Assembly: GCF_001413925.1 (NCBI RefSeq)
Contig: NZ_LBMJ01000001.1
Span: 2,830,001-2,894,000, forward strand
Reading direction: 5' to 3'
DNA: 64,000 nt
Source: Nonlabens sp. YIK11
GTDB lineage: Bacteria; Bacteroidota; Bacteroidia; Flavobacteriales; Flavobacteriaceae
The position numbers and the translations under genes were made by a program. Every line of letters starts with the position of its first letter. The stretch's first letter is position 1. Shown piece by piece: positions 44,356 to 54,494 of the stretch. Below the pieces are notes generated by a model that saw only the letters and a list, made by a program, of their open reading frames with translations, searched no databases and was not told the DNA's origin.

Positions 44356-45309
44356 TTAATTGAAGAAACTATCTACAAATTCGACTTTATTAAACACTTG
44401 AAGGTCTTCCATACCTTCACCAACTCCTATGTATCGAACTGGGATTTGAAATTGATCTGAGATTCCTATGACCACACCGCCTTTTGCCGTACCGTCCAAT
44501 TTTGTAATGGCTAGCGAAGTAACCTCAGTCGCAGCCGTGAATTGTTTTGCCTGCTCAAATGCATTTTGACCTGTGGAACCATCAAGTACCAACATGACGT
44601 CATGTGGAGCGTCTGGAATTACCTTATCCATAACGCGTTTGATTTTGGTCAGCTCGTTCATCAAATTCACTTTGTTGTGCAAACGTCCAGCAGTGTCCAG
44701 CAGCACCACATCTGCCTTGTTAGCTACTGCACTTTGCAAAGTATCATAGGCTACACTTGCAGGATCACTTCCCATCTTTTGCTTTACAATATCCACACCT
44801 ACTCGATCTGCCCAGATTTGTAACTGATCCACCGCTGCAGCTCTAAAAGTATCTCCAGCACCTAACACTACTTTTTTACCTGCCTTTTTGAACTGATACG
44901 CCAACTTACCAATGGTTGTCGTTTTACCTACTCCATTGACACCTACAATCATGACCACATAGGGTGTATCTTGTTTAGGAACGGTAAATTCTGTAGCATT
45001 ACCACTATTGACCTCGCTCATCAATCCTGCGATTTCTTCCCGCATGATCTTATTAAGCTCTTCTGTACCTAAATACTTATCTCTAGCTACGCGCTCTTCA
45101 ATTCTGTCAATGATTTTTATAGTGGTTGCCACTCCTATGTCACTGGAAACCAAAACGTCTTCCAAATCATCCAACAGATCGTCATCGACCTTTGATTTAC
45201 CAGCAACGGCCTTACCTAGCTTATCGAGAAAATTGGTTTTAGTCTTTTCCAGCCCTTTATCAAGGGTTTCCTTTTTCTCCTTATTGAATATATTCTTGAA
45301 AAAACTCAT
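44356..45309 (-). CDS. ftsY: Signal recognition particle receptor FtsY
   Basis: A 317-residue SRP receptor GTPase. A short basic N-terminus replaces the long acidic A domain of the E. coli protein. The NG domain shows VGVNGVGKTTTIGKLA (G1), GDTFRAAAVDQL, LLDTAGRLH (G3), TKLDGTAKGG (G4/G5) and the closing IGVGEGMEDLQVF. It pairs with Ffh/SRP at the inner membrane for co-translational targeting. It follows the rpmB-rpmG-DUF4295 group, an order typical of Bacteroidota, but a terminator lies between them. Confidence 0.97.
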   Translation of the reverse strand: MSFFKNIFNKEKKETLDKGLEKTKTNFLDKLGKAVAGKSKVDDDLLDDLEDVLVSSDIGVATTIKIIDRIEERVARDKYLGTEELNKIMREEIAGLMSEVNSGNATEFTVPKQDTPYVVMIVGVNGVGKTTTIGKLAYQFKKAGKKVVLGAGDTFRAAAVDQLQIWADRVGVDIVKQKMGSDPASVAYDTLQSAVANKADVVLLDTAGRLHNKVNLMNELTKIKRVMDKVIPDAPHDVMLVLDGSTGQNAFEQAKQFTAATEVTSLAITKLDGTAKGGVVIGISDQFQIPVRYIGVGEGMEDLQVFNKVEFVDSFFN

Positions 45310-45470
45310 AGCTTATAGTTGGTCATGCAAAGTTAAGATATCGATGGTTATGAGGTGCTGCTAATTTTTATTGAAATGAGACGTGGTATGTGGTGAAATA
45401 TTTATGCCAAGGGAACAGCATTCAATGTCTTGAAACCTATGCACCGTGGTCACTTCTTGATGTGTTAAAC

Positions 45471-45502
45471 AAAAAAGACCGCGTTGCCATGGCAACGCGG
45501 TC
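45471..45502 (-). terminator. Rho-independent terminator after DUF4295 gene
   Basis: A 26-bp perfect palindrome (45477-45502, GACCGCGTTGCC and its complement) followed on the minus strand by six T. It separates the ribosomal protein genes from ftsY. Confidence 0.9.
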
Positions 45503-45524
45503 TCAATCATTTTAACTAACCAAC

Positions 45525-45677
45525 TTATTTCTTATCCAAGAAATCGTTTACTAATTCTGGTGCCATGATAGCACTCACAAATGTGTAGGCACCTGTTTTA
45601 GGTGACTTAACCATCTTAATGGCTTTTGTTAATCTCTTTGACCCAGTTTGTAGGGTTGCTACTGATTTCTTTGCCAT
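45525..45677 (-). CDS. DUF4295 small basic protein
   Basis: A 50-residue protein, MAKKSVATLQTGSKRLTKAI followed by KMVKSPKTGAYTFVSAIMAP and ending NDFLDKK. This matches the small Bacteroidota DUF4295 family found directly after rpmG. It begins 6 bp after the rpmG stop, in the same operon. The basic composition and context suggest a ribosome-associated role, which is not demonstrated. Confidence 0.9.
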   Translation of the reverse strand: MAKKSVATLQTGSKRLTKAIKMVKSPKTGAYTFVSAIMAPELVNDFLDKK

Positions 45678-45683
45678 GTCTTA

Positions 45684-45866
45684 TTATTTAATTTCTTTAT
45701 GAACAGTCATCTTCTTCAAGATCGGGTTGAATTTCTTAATTTCAAGACGATCTGGAGTATTCTTCTTATTCTTGGTAGTGATGTAACGAGAAGTTCCTGG
45801 TTCGCCAGTTGCTTTATGCTCGGTACATTCAAGGATTACCTGTATTCTATTGCCTTTCTTTGCCAT
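45684..45866 (-). CDS. rpmG: 50S ribosomal protein L33
   Basis: A 60-residue L33 of the cysteine-free type: [19 protein letters not shown], then [20 protein letters not shown] and [15 protein letters not shown]. Only one Cys is present, so it does not use the four-Cys zinc ribbon of some L33 variants. It sits 20 bp after rpmB in the same operon. Confidence 0.97.
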   Translation of the reverse strand: MAKKGNRIQVILECTEHKATGEPGTSRYITTKNKKNTPDRLEIKKFNPILKKMTVHKEIK

Positions 45867-45886
45867 CTTAGTGCTATTCTATGAAA

Positions 45887-46126
45887 TTACTTGGAAAGAA
45901 TCCCGTTAGCACGAGCTTCTTTTACCATTGCGGTAATTCCTTTTTTGTTGATGTTCTTTATTGCCTTAGCAGATACACGTAACGTGATCCACTTATCTTC
46001 AGTTGGAAGGTAGAAGCGCTTTTTGAACAAGTTCACGTTAAATTTACGTTTTGTCTTATTCATAGCGTGGGAAACATTGTTTCCAGACATCGCTTTCTTA
46101 CCAGTAAGTTCACAAACTCGTGACAT
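45887..46126 (-). CDS. rpmB: 50S ribosomal protein L28
   Basis: A 79-residue L28: MSRVCELTGKKAMSGNNVSH, KRKFNVNLFKKRFYLPTEDK and WITLRVSAKAIKNINKKGI. It is the first gene of a three-gene ribosomal operon, with a promoter-type box 35 bp upstream. Confidence 0.97.
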   Translation of the reverse strand: MSRVCELTGKKAMSGNNVSHAMNKTKRKFNVNLFKKRFYLPTEDKWITLRVSAKAIKNINKKGITAMVKEARANGILSK

Positions 46127-46160
46127 GATTATCTGTGTTTAAAATCGGACTGCAAAATAA

Positions 46161-46168
46161 CAAATATA
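46161..46168 (-). promoter_or_regulatory. TAnnTTTG-type promoter box of rpmB operon
   Basis: TATATTTG on the minus strand, 34 bp before the rpmB start. The nearest upstream TTTG is only 12 bp away, so the -33 element is uncertain. Confidence 0.45.
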
Positions 46169-46185
46169 AATTGGAACACACAAAC

Positions 46186-47442
46186 CTAATTTGCCTGTAT
46201 TTTCAATATTTCTTTTTGCAATAATTCAAATGACTTGTTGACGGTCTTCTGGATGACTCTTTCTCTATGATTTCCCATATTAAAACGAACGGCAAAACAC
46301 TCACTACTTGTAGCTATACCTATATATACAGTTCCCACATCTGCGTCGCTGTCACCTTTGCTAGGCCCAGCATTACCCGTTGTTGACACTGCAATGTCGG
46401 AATGAAATTTTGCTCTCGCTCCTCTTGCCATTGCCATGGCTACTTGCTCGCTCACCACACTATGCTCCTCAATGATGGATGGATCTACATCCAGCAAATC
46501 AATTTTTGACCTGGTGGCATAAGTGACTGATGCTCCCATGAAAAATTGTGAGGCACCGGCATTTTCCGTTAGTTGTTGTGCGATTTGTCCACCGGTACAG
46601 CTTTCTGCCACAGCGAGCGTCAACCCAGCATTTTTGAGCAGGGCAGAAACTTGTTGAGCCATAGACTCATCATTGCTCTCACCTATAATAATGTCCTCAA
46701 TGATTTCGTACAGAGACAAAATACGCTGGTCAACGGCACTGGTCACTAGATCTCGATCCATGCCCGTACTGGACAAACGCAATCTTACCGATCCCAAACT
46801 AGGTAAATACGCCAGTTTTATAGTTGACGGTAGTTCATCTTCCCATTTTTCAATGCGAGTGGCAATTGTGCTCTCGCCTTGACCAGCCGTCAAAATGGTA
46901 CGATGGTATATAAAAGGCAAACCTTCTGTTTTTCGCAATAAGGGCAACACCTCATTACTCATCAATGATTTCATTTCAAAAGGTACGCCAGGCATAGATA
47001 CAAAAACAGTATTGTTGCGCTCTAGCCACATTCCAGGAGCTGTGCCGTAGGCATTGTTAAGAATCTTGGCTTTGGATGGCACCATCGCCTGTAACTCATT
47101 AGCGGGCACGATGGCATCTTTTACGTATTTGGCAAACATCTCGCGTATGTGCGTCAAAACGTTTTCGTTCAGCACCAATTCATCGTCAAAATATTCACAG
47201 ATGGTGGACTTTGTAATGTCGTCCTTGGTAGGTCCCAAACCGCCGGTAACTAGCACGATGTCTGATTGCTGTTCCGCTTTCGCGAAAGCGGACAAAATAT
47301 GATCCCTATCGTCACCAATAGAAATAATCTCATACACCGAAACCCCAATCTTATTGAGCTCCTTACCCATCCATGCGGAATTGGAATCCACAATCTGGCC
47401 TATGAGAATCTCATCGCCTATAGTGATTATGGTTGCTTTCAT
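46186..47442 (-). CDS. cinA: CinA family protein (NMN deamidase type)
   Basis: A 418-residue two-domain protein. The N-terminal MoCF/COG1058 domain has ITIGDEILIGQIVDSNSAW and VLVTGGLGPTKDD. The C-terminal deamidase domain has LAVAESCTGGQIAQQL and VSTTGNAGPSKG. It takes part in pyridine-nucleotide salvage in characterised relatives and is often competence-linked. It is the last gene of the guaB-FAH-Hpt-cinA run, 3 bp after Hpt. The palindrome encodes LSAFAKAEQQ near residue 50, in the helix before the VTGG loop. Confidence 0.94.
   Translation of the reverse strand: MKATIITIGDEILIGQIVDSNSAWMGKELNKIGVSVYEIISIGDDRDHILSAFAKAEQQSDIVLVTGGLGPTKDDITKSTICEYFDDELVLNENVLTHIREMFAKYVKDAIVPANELQAMVPSKAKILNNAYGTAPGMWLERNNTVFVSMPGVPFEMKSLMSNEVLPLLRKTEGLPFIYHRTILTAGQGESTIATRIEKWEDELPSTIKLAYLPSLGSVRLRLSSTGMDRDLVTSAVDQRILSLYEIIEDIIIGESNDESMAQQVSALLKNAGLTLAVAESCTGGQIAQQLTENAGASQFFMGASVTYATRSKIDLLDVDPSIIEEHSVVSEQVAMAMARGARAKFHSDIAVSTTGNAGPSKGDSDADVGTVYIGIATSSECFAVRFNMGNHRERVIQKTVNKSFELLQKEILKIQAN
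47275..47290. repeat. Dispersed palindrome (coding, frame AFAKA)
   Basis: Perfect 16-mer; the symmetry runs to 20 bp (TCCGCTTTCGCGAAAGCGGA, 47273-47292). Encodes SAFAKAE in cinA. Confidence 0.95.
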
Positions 47443-47445
47443 GTT

Positions 47446-47778
47446 CTAGAAATCTTCCCTTAATTGGGTCACGGTTTTCTGCAGTTCTTCTTGAACGCGC
47501 ATAAAATGCTCATTGATGTCCATCTGGTCTTCTGACTTTCCCCAAGCCTCGAGCACCAACACATCATAAAGGCAGGAAAGCCCAAACATGTCTACCGTAG
47601 GTTTCATTTTGTGCGCGTACTCATGTACAGCAGCGCGATCATCCTCGACCACGCCTATGGCGAGCTGCTCTAGATCTTCTGGAATCTCTTCTATAAAAGT
47701 ATCTACCATGGCCTTGATAAAATCAGGGTCATTCTCTGACAACTCCTTTATCTTACTTAAATCGTACAACTTGCTCAT
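47446..47778 (-). CDS. Hpt domain phosphotransfer protein
   Basis: A 110-residue four-helix Hpt domain. The phosphorylatable His56 lies in EYAHKMKPTVDMFG, matching HxxKx with Pro in place of the usual Gly. Hpt proteins pass phosphoryl groups between response-regulator receivers. No histidine kinase or response regulator is in the window, so its partner is unknown. Four-base overlap with the upstream FAH-family gene and a 3-bp gap to cinA place it inside the operon. Confidence 0.85.
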   Translation of the reverse strand: MSKLYDLSKIKELSENDPDFIKAMVDTFIEEIPEDLEQLAIGVVEDDRAAVHEYAHKMKPTVDMFGLSCLYDVLVLEAWGKSEDQMDINEHFMRVQEELQKTVTQLREDF

Positions 47779-48389
47779 TTGACGCGTATTGAAAATAGTT
47801 CCTTTCCAGCAAGAACACCTCTAAGGGCGTCATTTTCTTGAACTCTGGAAACACCTGCTGGAGTGCCGGTAAATATAAGATCTCCTATCTTAAGGGTAAA
47901 AAATTTACTGATGTGCTCTATGAGTTCATCAATCTTCCATAACATGAGGCTGGTATTGCCATCTTGCTGCAGGACATCATTCTTATAAAGCTGAAAATCC
48001 AACTGATTCAAATCTCCCAATTCTGCTTTATCAATAAAGTTTCTAGAAACCACCGTAGCACCATCAAAGGCTTTACATTTTTCCCAAGGCAAGCCTTTAG
48101 ACTTTAATTCATTTTGAAGGTCTCGTGCCGTAAAATCAATGCCCAATCCTATCTCGTCATAGTATTTGTGCGCAAATTTTTTATCAATGTGCTTTCCCAA
48201 TCTATTGATCTTGACGATTACCTCAACCTCGTGATGCACATCGTTGGAAAAATCTGGGATAAAAAACGGATTCTTATCCAGCAAAATAGATGTATCAGGT
48301 TTTAAGAACACAATAGGCTCATCGGGCCTCTCGCTGTCCAGCTCCTTGATGTGCTCGACATAATTGCGGCCTATACAAATGATTTTCAT
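47775..48389 (-). CDS. Fumarylacetoacetate hydrolase family protein
   Basis: A 204-residue single FAH domain: IICIGRNYVEHIKEL, HHEVEVIVKINRLGKHI (metal-binding Glu pair), GIDFTARDLQNELKSKGLPW, AFDGATVVS and IGDLIFTGTPAGVSRV. Short members act as acylpyruvate hydrolases or oxaloacetate decarboxylases on small 2-oxo acids. It starts one base after the guaB stop, so it shares its transcript. Confidence 0.92.
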   Translation of the reverse strand: MKIICIGRNYVEHIKELDSERPDEPIVFLKPDTSILLDKNPFFIPDFSNDVHHEVEVIVKINRLGKHIDKKFAHKYYDEIGLGIDFTARDLQNELKSKGLPWEKCKAFDGATVVSRNFIDKAELGDLNQLDFQLYKNDVLQQDGNTSLMLWKIDELIEHISKFFTLKIGDLIFTGTPAGVSRVQENDALRGVLAGKELFSIRVK

Positions 48390-49871
<1,482 letters not shown>

Positions 49872-49887
49872 TCAATTTAATTGCATG

Positions 49888-49895
49888 CAAAGGTA
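49888..49895 (-). promoter_or_regulatory. TAnnTTTG-type promoter box of guaB operon
   Basis: TACCTTTG on the minus strand, 22 bp before the guaB start codon, in the 174-bp divergent gap with hemG. No clear TTG at the usual -33 distance. Confidence 0.45.
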
Positions 49896-50027
49896 CGGTT
49901 TTTACGCATGCTTTAAGAGAGAAAAGCACAGTAGCCTTTAGTCTCGCATATCTCTTTCAAGATCACGATATACAATTTATCTGTATTTCAATCCTATGTT
50001 AAATGATAGTGCAACCTTTCTAGGCAT

Positions 50028-50035
50028 TACCTTTG
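50028..50035 (+). promoter_or_regulatory. TAnnTTTG-type box just before hemG start
   Basis: TACCTTTG ends 4 bases before the ATG at 50040. If used, the transcript would be leaderless or nearly so. Confidence 0.35.
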
Positions 50036-50039
50036 TCCC

Positions 50040-51347
50040 ATGGCTTTAAGATCTAGTTATGACGTTGTTATTTTAGGCGCTGGTATTTCTGGTTTGAGTG
50101 CTGGTTATTCTCTTTTTCAGGAGGATCGGGATTTTGCCATTCTTGAAGGCAGTACGAGATGCGGCGGCGTCATAGAATCTGAAGTCATCAATGGCTTGAT
50201 GGTAGAGCACGGTCCCAACAGCATGGCGCTAACTCCAGAAGTTGAAGCCCTACTCCAGGAACTTGACATTCTTGACGCACTCTTACCGGCCATGGAAGAG
50301 AGTAAAATAAGACAGATTTTATGGGACAACCAGTTGCACACATTGAAAGCATCGCCACTAACGTTGCTCTCGACCAGACTCCTATCCACCTCGGCAAAAC
50401 TACGTATCCTGAGAGAACCGTTTATTTCTAGCAAATCGCCGGCAGGAGAAAGTGTCTTGGAATTCTTTACACGCAGGTTTGGAAAACAAGTAGCACAACG
50501 CATGGCAGGTGCCATAGTAAGCGGTATTTATGCCGGTGATGCGGCTCAACTGGAGATGGCCTCTGTTTTTCCTCGATTTGTAGAATTGGAAAAAGAGTAC
50601 GGTAGTTTGCTGAAGGGACTCATCAAATCGCCATCTGCTCCTCGCAAGATCGTAAGCTTTAAAGATGGTATGGAGACGTTGATTAGTTCGCTTTCGCGAA
50701 AGCTGAACGACCATATTCATTTGAATACATCTGTAGCTTCCATTGAAAAAGTAACCAATGGTTGGAAGCTACATTTAAAAGATGGAAATTCCATTCACAC
50801 CCAAAAAGTGATCTCCACCATTCCTTTTTACTGCCTGGAAAAATTATTGTCATCCACAGGTTTTCCAGAAATAGAGATTCCGTACAATCCTATGTTGACC
50901 TTGCAGGTTAAAATTCCATTAACCGAATTGCGTTCCAAAACACAAGGTTTCGGATTTTTAGCGTCCTCATTTGAGCGTAAGGACTTCATAGGGGTATTGT
51001 TTAATGGCAATGTGTTTGAAACGGCCATCCATGGCGATGATGCACTTATGAACTTTTTTGTGCGACCTGATCATTGTGAAACTGACGAGCCTGAGATTAT
51101 ATTTGAGACTTTATGCCTACCTCTTTTTAGAAGATGGACGGGAATTCAATGTGATCTTGAACTTATCCATAGTCGATATTGGCCGCAAGCGATTCCGCAA
51201 AAGGTAGTGGAACATCAGGATAAAATACAAGCCATTAAGGATTGGGAATCGAGCCACAAAGGTTTTCATATCGCTGGGAACTCGGTGTACGGTGTTTCTA
51301 TAGGCGACTGTATCCACGACCATATCCAGCTTGCCAGAAACATTTGA
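50040..51347 (+). CDS. hemG: Protoporphyrinogen oxidase
   Basis: A 435-residue FAD-dependent oxidase of the HemY/PPO type. VVILGAGISGLSAGYSLFQE is the dinucleotide fold, RCGGVIESEVINGLMVEHGP the second FAD motif, and AGAIVSGIYAGDAAQLEMAS a PPO-specific stretch. The C-terminus, FHIAGNSVYGVSIGDCIHD, closes the FAD site. It oxidises protoporphyrinogen IX in haem synthesis. The palindrome encodes SSLSRKLND near residue 218. A TonB receptor follows in the same direction after 160 bp. Confidence 0.92.
   Translation: MALRSSYDVVILGAGISGLSAGYSLFQEDRDFAILEGSTRCGGVIESEVINGLMVEHGPNSMALTPEVEALLQELDILDALLPAMEESKIRQILWDNQLHTLKASPLTLLSTRLLSTSAKLRILREPFISSKSPAGESVLEFFTRRFGKQVAQRMAGAIVSGIYAGDAAQLEMASVFPRFVELEKEYGSLLKGLIKSPSAPRKIVSFKDGMETLISSLSRKLNDHIHLNTSVASIEKVTNGWKLHLKDGNSIHTQKVISTIPFYCLEKLLSSTGFPEIEIPYNPMLTLQVKIPLTELRSKTQGFGFLASSFERKDFIGVLFNGNVFETAIHGDDALMNFFVRPDHCETDEPEIIFETLCLPLFRRWTGIQCDLELIHSRYWPQAIPQKVVEHQDKIQAIKDWESSHKGFHIAGNSVYGVSIGDCIHDHIQLARNI
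50689..50704. repeat. Dispersed palindrome (coding, frame LSRK)
   Basis: CGCTTTCGCGAAAGCT, core perfect, last base differs. Encodes SLSRKL in hemG. Confidence 0.92.
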
Positions 51348-51443
51348 TCCACGCAAGTTTCTGTAATTCAATAAGAAAAGTTATTTCTTATACCATTATT
51401 AGTTCTCATTGATTTTATCGATATAAATTATACGGTATTATTT

Positions 51444-51509
51444 TTATTTAATCTAAATAAGGTTTTAGTTTTGCACGCTCAAAACAACTATTCATATTTA
51501 GTCTAAATA
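51444..51509 (+). promoter_or_regulatory. Twin 15-bp palindromes, candidate metalloregulator operators
   Basis: TATTTAATCTAAATA (51445-51459) and TATTTAGTCTAAATA (51495-51509) differ at one central base, and their centres are 50 bp apart. The first lies where the -33/spacer region would be and the second covers the ribosome-binding region of the TonB receptor gene. The ATTTA-n3-TAAAT form resembles DtxR/MntR-type metal-sensor boxes, which is an inference. Confidence 0.6.
51466..51473 (+). promoter_or_regulatory. TAnnTTTG -7 box of the TonB receptor gene
   Basis: TAGTTTTG fits the Bacteroidota -7 consensus exactly. It lies between the two operator-like palindromes, 37 bp before the start codon. 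Confidence 0.6.
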
Positions 51510-51510
51510 A

Positions 51511-53721
51511 ATGAAAAACAGATTTTCACTCTTATTTCTAGTGTTAGCAAGCCTTTATGGTACTGCCCAGCAAACGACTCAACAGGATTCCATAAATAAC
51601 TTGCGTACCATCAAGCTTAGATCAAATTCTTTGTTTGGCAGTAAGTTTGAGGCGCAAAACCGTACTGGTTCTTCCTATTTCTTGTCATCAGAAGATCTTG
51701 CAAAGTTTCAATACACCGACGTGAATCGTGCGCTGCTTACCGTTCCTGGTGTCAATATTACCGAAGAAGATGGTTTTGGGCTGCGACCCAACATCTCTTT
51801 GCGTGGTACTCAAGCAGAACGATCTGCAAAAATCACGCTTATGGAAGATGGTGTACTTATCGCTCCAGCGCCATACTCTGCTCCAGCAGCATATTATTTT
51901 CCTAACGTGGCACGTATGGAAGCCATTGAAGTCCTTAAGGGAAGTAGTCAGGTCCAATACGGACCATTTACCACTGGTGGAGCCATCAATTTTGTATCCA
52001 CTACCATACCTAACGAGCTTAAAGGCTTTGCAAGAATGAACATAGGAAACTATAACTCAAAGCAAACCCAACTTAAAGTAGGCGACAGTGGCGAGCAATT
52101 GGGTTATGCGGTAGAATACCTTAACTTCAATAGTGATGGCTTTAAAAGTCTTGATGGTGGCGGCAATACGGGCTTTGACCGCAATGATTATAGCGCCAAA
52201 ATACGCTACAGCACAAAAGCAGATGCTCATGTTTTTCAATCGGTAACTTTAAAGCTTCAGTACAGCGAAGGCCTAGACAATGAAACCTACCTAGGTTTGA
52301 CCCAATCTGATTTTGACACAGATCCCTATAGAAGATACTTGGGAAGTGCCGCAGACAATATCACAACAGAACACGATCAAATACAGTTAACGCACTTGAT
52401 CCAACCTGCCAAAAACCTATTCATCACCACGACAGCGTACTCCAACAATTTTGCGCGCAACTGGTATAAATTAGATTATGTCAATACAGGAAACGGAAAT
52501 GTAGGTCTTGCCTCTATTCTTAGAGATCCTGTTTCTAACCAAAATGAATACCTAGCCATTTCCAGCGGCGCTGACACGGCAGAAGATGTTTTGGGCGTCA
52601 AGGCAAACAACCGCAACTATTACGGTCGTGGCATTCAATCAAAAGCCAATATTTTCTTTGGAACAACTAACAGTAGTGAATTAGAAGTAGGGTTGCGTTA
52701 TCATAAAGATCAAGAAGATCGTTTTCAATATGTGGATCTGTACGGTGTAGAAAACAACCAGCTCATTATCACAAGTCCTGGAACACCAGGCACAGATGCT
52801 AATAGAATTAGCGAGGCAACGGCAATTGCCGCCCACGCACTATACAAATTCAAAACAGGTAACCTAACGCTAACGCCAGGATTGCGATATGAAAGTATTG
52901 AGTTGACACGCGATAATTATGGTAGTGCAGACCCAGAACGTACCGGTATTAATTTAAGCTCCAGAGAAAATACCATCGATGTGTTTATTCCGGGAATAGG
53001 CGCTAACTATAGATTCAACAACAGCATCTCACTTTTTGGAGGTGTTCATAAAGGCTTCTCACCTCCAGGCAGCGCTCCAGATGTAGATCAGGAAGAAAGC
53101 GTGAACTATGAATTGGGTAGCAGATTCAACATCGCAGGAATACGTGGTGAAAGCACGTTATTTTTCAATGATTACTCCAACCTGTTAGGAAGTGATCTAG
53201 CCGCTGCAGGTGGTGGCGGTACGACAGACCAGTTCAATGCTGGAGCTGCAAACGTGGCCGGACTTGAGTTTGCATTGACTTATGACTTTCTTGAAATGAG
53301 CGACAACTGGTCGCTACCTGTAAGCGTCAACTACACCTTTACAGACACCGAGTTCCGTAATGCGTTTGACAGCGATGTGTATGGAGAAGTGGAGATAGGC
53401 GACGAGATTCCCTACATCGCAAAAAACCAGTTTAACGTGCTTGCTGGTGTATCACACGATACCTTTGACATCAACCTCAACGCGAGATTTGTGGGCGCCA
53501 TGAGAACGGTTGCCGGTCAAGGCACGATACCAGCAACAGAAAAAGTGGACAGCAATTTTGTACTCGACCTTTCTGGAAGGTATCATGTCAACGATCACCT
53601 GTCGCTTACCGCAAATATTATTAATGCATTGGATAATGAATATGCCGTATCCAGACAACCTGCTGGGTTGAGACCTGGACATCCTTTTGGGATCAATGCT
53701 GGGATAATAGCTCAGTTTTAG
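51511..53721 (+). CDS. TonB-dependent receptor, FecA-like
   Basis: A 736-residue outer-membrane receptor with signal peptide MKNRFSLLFLVLASLYGTAQ. The plug domain shows VNRALLTVPGVNITEEDGFG, LRPNISLRGTQAERSAKITL, MEDGVLIAPAPYSAPAAYYF and VLKGSSQVQYGPFTTGGAIN. The barrel ends LRPGHPFGINAGIIAQF with a C-terminal Phe. The layout is that of ferric-citrate or siderophore receptors without an N-terminal carboxypeptidase-like domain. The twin palindromes upstream suggest control by iron or another metal. A terminator follows. Confidence 0.93.
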   Translation: MKNRFSLLFLVLASLYGTAQQTTQQDSINNLRTIKLRSNSLFGSKFEAQNRTGSSYFLSSEDLAKFQYTDVNRALLTVPGVNITEEDGFGLRPNISLRGTQAERSAKITLMEDGVLIAPAPYSAPAAYYFPNVARMEAIEVLKGSSQVQYGPFTTGGAINFVSTTIPNELKGFARMNIGNYNSKQTQLKVGDSGEQLGYAVEYLNFNSDGFKSLDGGGNTGFDRNDYSAKIRYSTKADAHVFQSVTLKLQYSEGLDNETYLGLTQSDFDTDPYRRYLGSAADNITTEHDQIQLTHLIQPAKNLFITTTAYSNNFARNWYKLDYVNTGNGNVGLASILRDPVSNQNEYLAISSGADTAEDVLGVKANNRNYYGRGIQSKANIFFGTTNSSELEVGLRYHKDQEDRFQYVDLYGVENNQLIITSPGTPGTDANRISEATAIAAHALYKFKTGNLTLTPGLRYESIELTRDNYGSADPERTGINLSSRENTIDVFIPGIGANYRFNNSISLFGGVHKGFSPPGSAPDVDQEESVNYELGSRFNIAGIRGESTLFFNDYSNLLGSDLAAAGGGGTTDQFNAGAANVAGLEFALTYDFLEMSDNWSLPVSVNYTFTDTEFRNAFDSDVYGEVEIGDEIPYIAKNQFNVLAGVSHDTFDINLNARFVGAMRTVAGQGTIPATEKVDSNFVLDLSGRYHVNDHLSLTANIINALDNEYAVSRQPAGLRPGHPFGINAGIIAQF

Positions 53722-53723
53722 TT

Positions 53724-53739
53724 CGCTTTCGCGAAAGCG
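53724..53739. repeat. Dispersed palindrome (intergenic, after stop codon)
   Basis: Perfect 16-mer, extended to 20 bp (53722-53741). It starts two bases after the TonB receptor stop codon and before its terminator. Confidence 0.95.
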
Positions 53740-53765
53740 AAATAACCTTCAACATCGCTTCAAGC

Positions 53766-53806
53766 AAAAATCGGTAGGATCACACGTCCTACCGATTTTT
53801 GTTTTT
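53766..53806 (+). terminator. Rho-independent terminator of the TonB receptor gene
   Basis: A 14-bp perfect stem, AAAAATCGGTAGGA with TCCTACCGATTTTT, around a 7-base loop (53780-53786), followed by GTTTTT. Confidence 0.88.
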
Positions 53807-53855
53807 AACTCATTTTTCACGGCAAAAACCACCTCAACGGCTATCTTTCCCGTTC

Positions 53856-54440
53856 ATGAAGTACCCCAAATTAATCGTACCCGAAAACATACGCAAAGAG
53901 GCCGAAATGGCTATGTCTTTCTATCCAGAACTAGCCGATACTGAGGTAGAATTCAAGTACAATAATATGGTGCGCAAGAATTTTATGCAGGCGCAACCTA
54001 AGTGGAAAAGCCTTTTTAGTTCCCGTAAAAATCGCGCCTACATCATCCTAATCAGCAAGAAATTCAAGGTAGAAAACAACTATTTTACCATCGATGAAAT
54101 CCCAGATGACGTCCTTACTGGCTGGTTGGGTCATGAATTGGGTCACGTGATGGACTATCGTAGTAGGTCTACTATTGGGATGATATTTTTTGGATTAAAG
54201 TATCTGTATTCTAAAGCGCACATCAAAGAAGTGGAGCGTGCTGCAGATGATTATGCCGTGAAGCATGGAATGGGTGACTATATCTTAAAGACCAAGAATT
54301 TCATTCTTAATCACACGAGCCTGTCAGATAGTTACAAAAACCATATGCGACAATTCTATTTGTCACCAGAAGAAATCACGGACCTGATCAATAGATATGG
54401 TGAAACCGGTAGAAAACCTTCTATGGAAGAGATGAGTTAG
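53856..54440 (+). CDS. Putative zinc metallopeptidase (HExxH)
   Basis: About 194 residues from ATG 53856 (MKYPKLIVPENIRKEAEMAM). WLGHELGHVMDYRSR gives the HExGH zinc motif, and KEVERAADDYAVKHGMG downstream supplies a third acidic ligand as in M48-like peptidases. One hydrophobic stretch (TIGMIFFGLKYLYS) lies between. No signal peptide is seen, so it is probably cytoplasmic or membrane-associated. The substrate is unknown. Confidence 0.8.
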   Translation: MKYPKLIVPENIRKEAEMAMSFYPELADTEVEFKYNNMVRKNFMQAQPKWKSLFSSRKNRAYIILISKKFKVENNYFTIDEIPDDVLTGWLGHELGHVMDYRSRSTIGMIFFGLKYLYSKAHIKEVERAADDYAVKHGMGDYILKTKNFILNHTSLSDSYKNHMRQFYLSPEEITDLINRYGETGRKPSMEEMS

Positions 54441-54494
54441 GTAAACCTACTTATTCAAATTTTGAACAGAATCTCTAGACGTTGAAAACTGGGA

